From Buddleja alternifolia (lineage: Eukaryota > Streptophyta > Magnoliopsida > Lamiales > Scrophulariaceae), in contig CM033406.1 in NCBI GenBank assembly GCA_019426215.1, positions 4,541,001 through 4,605,000 of the forward strand: a stretch of 64,000 nucleotides of DNA, read 5' to 3'. The translations under genes were made by a program, and so were the position numbers. The notes beneath the pieces were generated by a model that did no database searches, was not told the DNA's origin, and saw only the letters and a list, made by a program, of their open reading frames with translations. Positions 8,035-18,647 of this stretch are shown piece by piece; position 1 is the first letter of the stretch, and every line of letters starts with the position of its first letter.

Positions 8035-11000
8035 TTAGACTACCTCTTCGAATTGATGGTTGAGGCGCTCGATTTCACCTTGAATGGTCATCAAATTCTC
8101 ATCTAAGGCATCAACATATTGGGAGAGGTAGTCTCTCTGGTTGAAGCTTAGCGATTTGGGTATCCAGAGATGTGATGACCTTCAGACGATCAACTCTGGT
8201 GTTCTCCAGATCATCTATTTGATCTTGGAGCAATTGTACCTTCTGAGTATGGCTCAAGGATCCTTCGGCCTCGAAAGGGTCAAAACTTTGAGCAACCGAG
8301 GCATGCAGCAATGAAGAGCTTCTCTCGAGGACTTTGCTTGCAGAGTTGAAGACTGGCTGCCAGGAAGTTGCCAGCCTCGAAGATGCCTCATCCACGAAAA
8401 AACGCAACCTTCCCATCAGCTCGAGATCATAAGGCCGAAGCCTTATATCGTGGAGCACTTCATTGAATCCTACCTTGGAAAATTCCAAGGCGTTTACATT
8501 ATGAAATGATAAAATATGTTACTCGAAGTGATATTAAGACAATAGAAAATATGTAAAGTAAAACGACGTTTAAATCATACCTTCGGACGAAGATGGCTGC
8601 TACTATACTCGAAGAGGATGCAGCAGATGGCGGTTCGAAAGGAGGAGTGGAAATAGGGTCAGTCATGATCTCCTCGGAGGCTTCCTCAGTCCCTGAAATT
8701 AATAGATCATTATGAGAAAAATGAATCGACAAAAAAAGATTATATGAATAAAAAAGTTGTCCTAAGGCTATACCTTCGCTCCAAGAGGTAGAAGCTGCAA
8801 TAGGACCCATCAAATTCGAGGAGGATGGGTCTGACATAGACTCGAATGGAATAATTGAAACTTGGTCATCCCTGATTTCCTCAAAATAGACAGAAGAGGG
8901 TATAACTTTAGAGGGACCTGGTAAGGTTTGGAAGTTCAATTCGCCCAGATGATTCGTTTCGAGCTTGCCAAAAATATATGGGTCTACAAATATAGACGAG
9001 ATTCTCATCGGCAAAGCCAATGAGAATCGAATGGAAGACGGATAACTCGAAATAACTGGGGTCCCATCAAAAGATGTCCAAACAATCCCTAAAAGAAAAA
9101 TATAAGGACTTTACTTACATAATCTAAAGGCTCGAAATGTAAGAAATTGTGTACATTTGCAAAATAATTAAAATTACCTAAAGTTCGGATAGTTGAAGAA
9201 CTGGGGGTAATCTCCATTGAACTGGTATCCACTCGAATAAGTGAATCATGAAGCTCGTCACCAGGGGCTGCTTTTTTTTTTTTTTTTTAAGGTTACAAAA
9301 AGTTTAGGTAGGGTAGGCTCTGGTCACCTACCAGGGCCAAGGCATGCCTCCGGGACCATAGATCACTTACAGAGGTACTTACAGATTTCCCACCGACACA
9401 GCCCTCACGTCGACAGATGAAATCGAACACACAACCTTTTAAGGAGAGGTGACTCGTCCTTACCAACTGAGCCAACTTGCAAAGGATGAACAATGTGCTT
9501 CGAAAATAAGAAAGGAAAACATTTCGAAAGATTAAAGTTCAACAAAAGACCTTCGTGGAAGCTCACCTGTATCAAGAACCATTGGATCATGGTCAATAAG
9601 GGTTGCTGAAGAAGGCTCAGGCAGGGGCATTTTTGTGATTGGTATCGAAGATTGTGACTCGCCCTCCCTTGAATCGACCTCTACAAGAATAGCGCTTATG
9701 AGTAATAAGACTTTAAAGAAATACAGCGGCAAAAAAAGGATGTTAAAAGATAATAAAAGACTAACCTTGAACATCAAGAAGTTTTTACAAACGGATGCAT
9801 TTGGAAGCATCATGGTTGAGAGCAAATGGGTCCTCTTCTTCTTTCTCGTCCTCGTCCCCATCCCGCAGCCTAGGAGGCACAACTCGAGGAGCCCTAGGTG
9901 CCCTGTGTTTTCGAGTGACAACAGCAGGGCCTTCGGGAAGCGACCCCCTTTTAATGAGAGGACCCACCAAAAGATCGGTCCCGGCCACGACAGGGGGAGA
10001 TTCAGCCCTTTGCACTTGCATGGATGATTGGGTTGGCTCTTGGTTAGTGGGAGATGATCCTCGAACATCTCTGATTGGGACGTTACCTTGTTTGAATCTC
10101 CACCCTGAAGTCAGAGCATAAGGGATGATGTAATCTGAATCCTATTGAGATAAGAAAAAGGGGGACATAGGTGCGATGTAAATAAAACATTCGAAATATA
10201 AGAATTAAAGAGGATAAGGTATTAGTACCTGAGACGAAAGGTGTTGTGAAATCAGGGATAAATCGACAACACCAGCAAAGAGCTGCCAGAGGGTAGTGAT
10301 CTGCTTTTGAATAATCCATCTCGAGTAAAAATGACTCAAGACTGAGTTTCAAAAATAGAGGAAACAAGCATTCCACTCGAAGAACCCTGGCAGAAGGCGG
10401 GGATAAAAGAAAGAAGCATTTTGCAGGAAGTTTTATCTCGAATGGTAGCCTCTACCTTCGCTCGATGAGAAGTAGATGGATGGTACTTTCTGTCAGACCA
10501 AGGGCGGTTCAATGTGCCCAGGAATGGCAAGGCAAAGCTTTGGCTTATACTAAACTACAGTGAACAGAGATGGAAATGCAAACATATATGATCGAGTGAG
10601 AAGAAATAAGCAAACAAGAAAAAAATAAATGATGTTCAAAATAATAAGTAAGATTACCTGAGGATTATAAACCTCGACGCGGAGTGCATTTCCGAGGACC
10701 TAATGTTGTGCAGCTCTGGATAGTATAAAAAGGCCCAGAAAGTCAATAACCATAAAGGGGTTGATAACCTATTGGCGTTCGAAGGGTCTCGATGTAAATG
10801 GAACATCATCCGGTAGAAATGTGCCAACAAGAGAGGGGCCAATTCGAGCGATCCTAGAGTTGCAGAGATATTGGCGGACAGGGTGATGAAGGTCTTGTTA
10901 ACGGCACAACCTGCGTTCATGAACAGTCGAGAGAAGACAAAATTAAGGAATAATACCTCCTCTACTTGTGTAACAGGATATGAGGAGTTAATTTAATGTT

Positions 11001-11626
11001 TGACTAAATTAGTATAGGCAATGTTTGAACCTTTGCCTTTTCCATTTAGCCTTAACCACTGCTCGGCGGCCTCCAATACCTGAGGGGCATCACCCACCGC
11101 TTCCCCAGTTGGGAGATAGATACCGTCAGGAGATAATCTAGTGATAAGAGCGATATCCTCCAGAGTCACCGTTTGGAACCCTCGGGGCAAAACAAAGCAG
11201 TTATAGGTAGGGTGCCATGAATACGTCGATGCGTTCATCATCACCCGCTCGAAGGGAAGGATGGGGTAACAGGCCATTCGAATTAGCCCTAGAATTCGGT
11301 TACCTTCCCATTTTTGATGAAATTGTTCGAGTCGCTCGAACCAAGGAAATACATCAACGGCCCCAATCCAGCCGTTCGTGGGCTTGCTCGAATTGTTCTA
11401 AGCAAAGTTGATCGGCGTAGACAGAAAAAGAGGGCTGCCGGCATCCAAGGTAGGAAAAATCCCCTGGAGATCGGGACTGGCCGCGGGGAAAGGATTAAAA
11501 GTTGGTGACTTAAAGCGAGGCCCCAGAACTAGATGGGCGATCGTCGCCTTGTAGAATGGTAGCCCAGGGCAGAATTTCGTGAGTACGTTTAAGAGAATAC
11601 ACCTTGGTATCTCGATAATGAGCCAT
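8035..11626 (-). CDS. Antisense spliced ORF of Tat element: plant mobile domain plus coiled coil
   Basis: Reading the minus strand, a candidate start ATG at 11626 precedes a clear plant mobile domain: GWIGAVDVFPWFERLEQF and MACYPILPFERV (about 11365-11250), FQTVTLEDIALITRLSPDG (about 11180), then PLLLAHFYRMMFHLHRDP and PLWLLTFWAFLYYPE (10860-10710). Further exons give LNRPWSDRKYHP (about 10510), LLEMDYSKADHYPLAALCW (about 10330), and an acidic linker RLRDGDEDEKEEEDPFAL (about 9830). The final exon (8488-8035) is a heptad-rich coiled coil ending ERLNHQFEEVV and TAA. Several breaks carry GT/AG-like borders, for example GTACTAATACC after TTPFVSG near 10228. Exon limits are approximate and exon 1 is uncertain because a TAG sits just before the PMD exon (a TTTGCTTAG acceptor). 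PMD genes occur both as host genes and inside transposons; this position, opposite to pol and before the 3' LTR, fits a Tat antisense ORF. Confidence 0.68.
9272..9477 (-). mobile_element. tRNA-derived SINE
   Basis: On the minus strand the head reads TTGGCTCAGTTGGTAAGGAC (A-box like), followed about 50 bp later by GTGTTCGATTTC (B-box like), a unique body, and a 3' tail of 17 A (seen as T at 9272-9288). This is the layout of a plant tRNA-derived SINE. It lies inside a non-coding gap of the antisense Tat gene, probably an intron, in the same orientation as that gene. I could not identify a convincing target-site duplication. Confidence 0.72.
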
Positions 11627-11869
11627 GAAATCCTAGATGACGGCCTATAAAGCCTGGGCATCCTTGCAATTCAGATGGGTCTCACGAGAAACTAAGTTGG
11701 AGAAGCTATGGAGATGAAGGTTGCGTCAAGCAGATGCCATTGATAATTTTTTGTAAGAAAAATAAAGAAGCTCGAAGAATACAAAGGCGAAAGATAGCTT
11801 TCTTTGTTTCGTGCTCTGAAGAGTAGAAGAGGATGAAAGACTGTAGTAATGACACAAAAGGAAAGACAT

Positions 11870-11880
11870 GGTATATATAT
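11870..11880 (-). promoter_or_regulatory. Possible TATA box for the antisense Tat gene
   Basis: ATATATATAC on the minus strand lies about 245 bp upstream of the candidate ATG at 11626 and inside the element. Position is the only support. Confidence 0.25.
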
Positions 11881-12069
11881 GAGATAGACACCCAGCCACA
11901 AAAAGGCGCGCCCTTTCTTTAAAAATAATGATGAATTTGAAGAGATCGGGGCGACTATTCATTAAGGGATAGCACGTCCGTTGTCACTAATTGCAGCCGC
12001 CAAAATGTCAAAAGTCTCTTGAGAAGAGACGGGTCATTTAATACACATGAATTCGAAACATTCATGTAT

Positions 12070-12900
12070 ATTAGGGGGATATTTGTTTACACATAAATTA
12101 AAACCAAATTGGGTCTGCATTCGAATAAGGCCCAAAAGGGGTAACCTCGACAAAATTAGATGGGCCTGCAACTAATAAAGCCCAAAATTTGAGTGCTTAA
12201 GTATTCGAAAAAAGAATATGGGCTGGATTTAATGAAAGCCCAAGGAGTAAGAAAGGCAAAAAAAAAAAAAGAAGGCCTAAGATCATAAATCGGCTTAACA
12301 CTAGAAAATAGACACCAAATCAAGAAAAAGAATTCGAAAGAGAAGTTGGCAGCAGTTTCTGGAGAAGGTGAAGACGTAGAAGTTGCAAGAAGCCGAAGAT
12401 AAGACGTGAAAGGTGCAAGAAACCGAAGAAAAGGAGGAGTATATACATAAGAAAAAAAAAGAGAAGAAAGACACATCCATACACAAATTCTGCAGTTTCT
12501 TCATTTCATTAGAAGTAAAAATAGAAGTAGTTGTAGCCTTTTAGGAGTGATTAGATTTAGTATCTTGTACTATCTTAGTTAGCAATAGTTTCAGCAGCAT
12601 TCGAAGGCTTGTAATTCTGAGTATATTCACGTATTGCAATAGAAGTAATTCAGATGAATAATTCTTCATGGAGGTATAATTTATATTCAAGCTTTTAGCA
12701 CTTATTAATTGGTTGTGATTCTGGTACATTTCTGCATTACTTGAAGGTTTAAGTACAAATTAATCATAGTTAAGTCAAAAACCACCATTAGCAAATATAA
12801 GCAGGGGTTAGGAGATAATTCTATGTTGGGAATTATCAAGGGGCTTGGGCCGACGACTTGAAATTCTTCCCCAGTCCAGTTTATTTTTATATTGAAACAA
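12070..12900 (+). repeat. Polypurine tract and probable 3' LTR of Tat element
   Basis: TTAGGGGGA at 12071-12079 is followed within a few bases by TGTTTACAC (12084), a possible LTR start. A TATA-like GTATATACAT lies at about 12438. The family signature TTCGAA or TCGA continues to about 12605. An LTR end around 12899 (TTGAAACA) is a guess, since no second LTR is in the window to compare with. Confidence 0.45.
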
Positions 12901-14039
12901 TGGACTTTTTTAATATAAAAACTTATTTTAAAGAGTTTTTAGTAATTTTTCCAATTAAATTAAAGAACATAGAGTTTGATGCTAGCAATGAAGATTTGAC
13001 AAAAGTCCAAATATGATCTTCTGAATTATTTTAAATAGCTAATATGCTAACAATCAGAAGCACCCTTTAAATCCAGATATACAGTGATTTTTAGTTAGTT
13101 TATGAGTTGTGGTCTGATAAGAACTAACAACGTGTGTTTCCAATAAGCGTGGCTGTATTATTTCTGACGCGGTTTTCCTGTTGATAATTTAATAGAATAG
13201 TTGGTAAAGAAGAAGTTGAGCCAATTGGTGTTTCCCAGCTGCTAAACAGGGAGACTTGTTATTGACTGAAAGACACAAACTTTAAAAAGATTGGGCAATA
13301 AGGTGAGACTCTCTCACATGACATGTGCCTCTGTCAAATCTTTGCACATGACCGCTTCTTCTCTTTTGTTTTCTTTAGTGATACTATCAATCTTCCCATT
13401 GCTTAGCTCTCATCCTACTTTTCCAAGTAATTCTATGTCAGATTGAGTCTAACAATTCGAATGTGTATTTTGTATTTATCTCTCTCACACAAATACATAT
13501 AGAGATCGCACAAATATACTTTATTATATAAGAAATATAAACACAAGAATCATTAAACAATCTAGTATAGATTTTTCCCTACCCTTCCGCTAATGGCACA
13601 TTTTTCATTCACGAAACTTGTACATATATCAAAAGTTAACCTTTGATGGTGCATGAGTCACCAACAATACTAAGTAAAGTGTTTGATGATATATTAATGT
13701 GAATGTGAATAAGAAAAATTGCAATATCAGTACTATAAGATAGGATGTGTGCAATTTTAGTCGCACCATTCCAAAATTTGCAAAAATAATCCCATGAAGT
13801 TTTTTTTTCCCCTTAAAATTTGATCCATATCAATTATAAAACAAACAAAAACCTTTAGTAAAACCTGCAACAAACCCCTATGTTAACTTGCAACAAAAAC
13901 CCTTCTGTATTTTCCTTTTTTCTTTTTCAGTTTTTTTACTTTTTTACCTTTCATCACCAATAATTTATAAAATACATATATATGTTAATGTGTAAATATA
14001 TATACTATTTTTTTTTAATTTGAGAAATGTTATTTTGGT

Positions 14040-14094
14040 AATATATATATATATATATATATATATAGATATATATCATTATTATTATTATTAT
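14040..14094. repeat. AT-dinucleotide and ATT-trinucleotide microsatellite
   Basis: About 14 AT units are followed by ATATAT and five ATT units, then GATGATGATG. This is a simple sequence repeat. Confidence 0.9.
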
Positions 14095-15303
14095 GACGAT
14101 GATGATGAGATATCAAGTAATTGCTGGATCTTTATGGATTAGATTAGATCCTTTGGTTTTTATAAGATATGTAAAGATATATGTTTATTTATATATCACA
14201 AGTAGTAAATGTGAATTGTCTCATTTTCACTTGAAAAAAAATCAATGGTTATATATATTAAGAAAAATTACATAAACCCTCTCAAATTACATTTTTACAT
14301 TCTTATATCGAAAAAACATGTAACACTATTTTCCAATCTAGAATACCCATTCCACCAATTTTTTGTTCAAAAAAGTTCGTTTGTTAGTTAATAAATGTTT
14401 GCTTCTTTTTATATGTTTGATGTCGTTCTTAATTTCTAAATAAATTCTTGCTCATTTTAATTCAATGCTTATACTAAGGTAGATCTAAGATATTGAGCAT
14501 TATATCGTCGAATTTACTAAAGATAGAATCATATTTCCCCATATTACAGCTTTATCTCTATTAAAATGACTCGCATGGAACATTTTGAGTAATGAAATAT
14601 GCTAAAACAGTCTACTCTCCAAATAGATTAATTTAAGCTAAAAAAGATGAATATCTCAATGGCATACCGAACCCCCAAATAAATAGTCAAACTTGGGACA
14701 AATCTGAACTTAAACTAACCAATTTTTTTGACAAAACTGAACATCTCAGTGGTCTCTTACATAAATGTTAAAATATGATCGCTGAAACAGAATAGTTATC
14801 CTATTAGATTGAATAAATAAACTCATAACGAGGACCATGAATAACAACACTAAGTAAACAAATGTCATAAATTTTCAATAAGAAAAAAAAAAACATAAAC
14901 CATAATAAATTGAGGCCATAAGTGACCATAAACTTTATTATTTCCAACGTTAAGTTCTACATATTTTACTATGAAATTATATGGTACTTTTATCTTAAAA
15001 AAGATGCCCAAGTGGCATAAAACCGGAGACGACATACCACATGACAATTTAGTTCATGCATTAAATTCTTAATAATCAATCGGTCAATCATGTTTGTTTC
15101 GGGTATATATTATGTAGTGTGGATGAGATGTCAAATATTAAGCATACCTCAATTGATGCATATTTCGTATGCCATTCAGAAATAAAAACCATAAGTCCAC
15201 GACCCGTCGAAACTAGGAGATGCGCCAAATTTTCTTGCATCACATTGAAGCACATGATATATACATAGGGATAAAATATAACACTTGAATAAATAACCAT
15301 AAC

Positions 15304-15506
15304 ACTCTTTGTGGGCCCCAAGACACGTTAGCATGTCGAATTGACCCGGTCTTAGGTATCGGATTGGGCACTCCATCCGACCCCAGTTGGGTCGAGCTCG
15401 ACGATTCGGATGGATCCAAGCTCTCAAGTGCGCGTCTAAAGGAGATCGCGTGTCCCTCTCGGAAGATCACAAGTGTCCCGATCTCCTTGAATGTTGTACC
15501 ACGAAC
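15304..15506 (-). other. Isolated exon-like GC-rich stretch
   Basis: On the minus strand an acceptor-like AATTATAG at about 15510 is followed by an open frame of roughly 67 codons containing FREGHAISFRRALESLDPSE and TGSIRHANVSWGPQ. Composition is clearly more GC-rich than the surroundings and the frame has no stop. I do not recognise the protein. It could be a host-gene exon, a gene fragment captured by a transposon, or chance. No flanking exon was found on either side. Confidence 0.3.
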
Positions 15507-15724
15507 CTATAATTGCCAATTTAGTTCATTGTATTAGAGATTTAATTTTTTTGAAGAGCATTGTATTAGAGTTCATGCGGTATATTTCTGAGTTTCTCTC
15601 CAGTTCCATTGTCACCAGAATTCGGGTCTTGTAACTTGTCTAATATTTTGGCTCTGGTCTCGAAGTAAAAAATATAATACAATTATACATTGAATATAAT
15701 ATTGATGGAAATCATATATATATA

Positions 15725-16858
15725 GGGAAATTACACTGGGTGCTCCTGAGGTATTGTTTAATAATGGTTTACATTCCCTAGTTCAAAATATTACATCTAA
15801 CATCCTGTAGTTTTCTTCCATCCAACAATAGGCACCTTCCGTTAGATTTTTAGTACTGCGCCGTTAAAAATTTTGTGAACTTCCGAAAATACCCCTTATT
15901 CTGGCGGGAATTTTTTTTTGAACCTGAAAACCCTAATTTTTTAGATAATTATGCCCTTTTGGTGTTATTTGTAATATTTGTATAAATATAGATGTTATAT
16001 GTAATGTTTCAATATTTGATTTATAATTTTAATATTATTTGAAAATATTTCAATTATTTGAATATCTATATATAAATAATTCAGAAATATACATATAATA
16101 TAGAAATAAATATTCAATCCTTTATTTCACTTATTTTTGATATTTTTTCAGAATTTCAAATAAATTAGGAACTATTCTAATTTTGTAGATATAAATAAAT
16201 TAATTAAATGTTTAAACCAAAAAGAAAAAACTGGAAAAAGGGGAAGAAAACAGTGTCTTCTTCCCCAATTCCTTCACAGCCATGGCCGACACCACCACCC
16301 GCCGAACAGCACCACCTCCGGCCGCCAAACAACACCACCTCCCAGGGCCACAGACCACTGTCGCCCATCTCCGCATCGGAGTCCGACACCAGTCTCCTCC
16401 ATAGCCCTCTACCTCTCATCACCGTCTCCTCCCCATCGCAAACCGCCGTCCACCACCTTAATTTCAAGTTCCGATCAAAAAGTTTCAGTTTCTCTTTGTC
16501 AATTTCAGTTTTTAATTTTCGATTGCTAAGCCTTAATTAGGAGTTTACCGGTTTTTTTGTATGTGTATGTGTGTGTGTGTCTATATATATATATATATAA
16601 TATGTATTTAAGGATTTAGGCATTTTGTGCAAATTTGATAGGTGTAAAGAGGTAAGATAGTCTTTCACAATTTAATTCTTTTTTCCATTTTTTTTATGTT
16701 ATTCTTTAACATGTTGTAAGGGGATAGATGTCATTTTACCTATTTCATCCAACTTTACATCAATATATTAAACTACAGGATGTTAGATGTAATATTTTGA
16801 ACTTGGGGATGTAAACCGTAATTAGGCAATACCTCAGGGATACTCAATGTAATTTTTC
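15725..16858. mobile_element. Non-autonomous MULE-like element with long terminal inverted repeats
   Basis: The left end GGGAAATTACACTGGGTG continues for about 90 bp (CTGAGGTATTG, GGTTTACATYCC, TTCAAAATATTACATCTAAC, ATCCTGTAGTTT). The reverse complement of the right end, up to GTAATTTTTC at 16858, repeats the same string with few changes. Long inverted repeats without a transposase and a total length of about 1.1 kb suit a MULE-type MITE. Both flanks are AT dinucleotide repeats, so a 9-bp duplication (atatatata) is compatible but not informative. The interior carries a GC-rich, proline-coding block at 16260-16450 (CACCACCACC-like text) that contrasts with the AT-rich rest and may be captured gene sequence. 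Confidence 0.75.
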
Positions 16859-16889
<31 letters not shown>

Positions 16890-18647
16890 TAAGTTTAGGA
16901 TTTAAATTATATGCGAAGTCGCATTTACCCTGCCCCAATCAACATAATAAGGTATCCATCTAAATCACAATAAAATTGGTATAAAATGATAAATTTTTGG
17001 GAATCATCTATGTATTAGCACGAGCGGAGAGAGCTGGCCTCAAGGGATGTTGGGAAGAAGACCACCTGGCTTGGTTGTACATATGTCATACGTGGAAGAC
17101 TTACTAATTTTTAATTTTGACATGTAACTATAATATATATCTACCAAATTCCATGTGCGTCGTTACAAATCCAATTATACATGATTCTGTCTGCTCTCAT
17201 CACTTAAATTTCTGGCAATATCTGTATCCTACTTAGCTGTCTTTCATAAATATATACTCCTACTCCAATCCAACCTTCACCAGCTCACATCAGTTACCAG
17301 TTTTATCATCAAACTTAGGGTTGTCACAGAGCCAGCCCTACCCCGTCTACCAATTCTTATGTTTGCCAACATTTGAGCCCAGCCAAATTTATTTAATTTA
17401 ATAAAAGAATGAGTTTGAGAGTTCGAATCGAGTTAGAGTTTGAACTTTAGTTTATTAAATTGCAGTCTCAATAACTCCAAATATTTAACATTTCAATCTC
17501 ATACCTCTTTTATATTATGAACTAGTCACGGCCACACACTCTATACATGCATGTGCAGAAAGAAAAATGTGTAAAAAATATTCTTGAGTAAAATCAATTA
17601 AAATAAATAAAATAATTTTGATATTTAATTTATTAAATAAACATGAATAAAATATGAAAGGGGATATATAAAGAGATAGAAATGAGGTGAAAAGAAAAAA
17701 ACGGTTGAGATGAGTGAGAATGTGAGACAGTAAGGAATAAGAAAGTGAAAGTAAAAATTAAAAGAATATAAGAGATAAGTTATATATATATATAAAAGAT
17801 ATTTGGGACATTGTCAATTTTTAAGAATAGAAATGGGTTTATCAAAATTTGACCGCTCAAAGTGCTTACTATTGACCCCTCTCACTTTATATTAGTCGGT
17901 AATGCACACTCGATCGATGCGTTTTCAATAAAATTAAATTTGATAAGAAGACTTTTTAAATAAATTTAATTTAGTTTAGATAAAAAAAAAACGAGAAAAT
18001 GGAAGATATGTGAAATAATATCTTAAAAAAAGAAAAAAAAATTCTATTGCCGGTTTAATAAACCATGTGATAGTCCTTGACACATCAAACTGATTGATGT
18101 GTCTTTATTTCAGTCACATGATGCATTTTATCTAATTTAGAAAATAAAATATCAATCACTTCACTAAAACTGCTTGACAATCCATAACAATTTCTCTTAT
18201 TTAATTTATATAATAATAATAATAATATATTTTATATAGATAATTATATTTCATATGTGATTATTCCTGTCCAATAAGCATTTCTACCGACTTTTATGGC
18301 TTTACTTTTGAATTGAAAAATTGCTTAATATTTTTTGTTGTTGTTGATATTGATATATTTTCATTATCCTAAATTTTTTGTCCGGCTCAAGAAGGCCATC
18401 CTCAAATTTAACTGGATCGCAAAAAGTAAGTAGTATGCATCATTCATTTATTTAATTCACAATGTTGTTTTATTTTAGCGTATTTGGACCCATCTTCTTA
18501 TACATCAAATTATTCAGGGTCATTTGTTTCGTCCATGGCTTCCATTTCTGTATGAAACCTCATTTTCGGGATCTCTAAACATTCTAAATTTAGAAAATTA
18601 TTCGTCGTCACGACTTTACAAAATAATGCGTTTACATATAATATGTA
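16859..18647. other. AT-rich sequence without recognised gene
   Basis: It starts with an AT microsatellite (16859-16880). No ORF of note occurs and no motif points to a family. A short less AT-rich island at 17020-17110 has no recognisable product. Confidence 0.5.

Larger units (their letters stand above)
6177..12900 (+). mobile_element. 3' half of a Ty3/gypsy Tat-type element
   Basis: In order there are RNase H and integrase remnants on the plus strand (6177-7915), an antisense spliced gene with a plant mobile domain (8035-11626 minus), a polypurine tract (about 12070) and a probable LTR to about 12900. An antisense ORF between integrase and 3' LTR is a known trait of Tat/Retand-like gypsy elements. 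The 5' half lies beyond the SIRE insertion, outside the window, so no target-site duplication can be checked. The block is strongly enriched for TCGA on all its parts, and the enrichment stops near 12650, which supports the right boundary. The exact right end is uncertain by perhaps 100 bp. Confidence 0.72.
12901..15724. other. AT-rich sequence without recognised gene
   Basis: There is no ORF with recognisable motifs, and the stretch has many short A/T runs. A run of AT dinucleotides followed by ATT triplets sits at 14040-14094. Around 14640-15060 the text (cytosine-poor, with CATACC and CCAAGTGGCATAA) resembles decayed MITE-like DNA, but I could not pair its ends. The only protein-like part is the minus-strand block listed separately at 15304-15506. 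Confidence 0.5.

Noticed and set aside
9635..10121. Plus-strand ORFs over the antisense Tat gene
   Set aside because: They are complements of the acidic linker exon of the minus-strand PMD gene and lack motifs of their own.
16208..16540. 110-codon frame in the MULE-like element as a gene
   Set aside because: Low-complexity Pro/Ser/His composition within inverted-repeat DNA. It is kept only as a possible captured fragment, not as a CDS.
17015..17110. Short GC-richer segment as a gene end
   Set aside because: It is open only briefly in each frame, has no recognisable motif and no splice partners.
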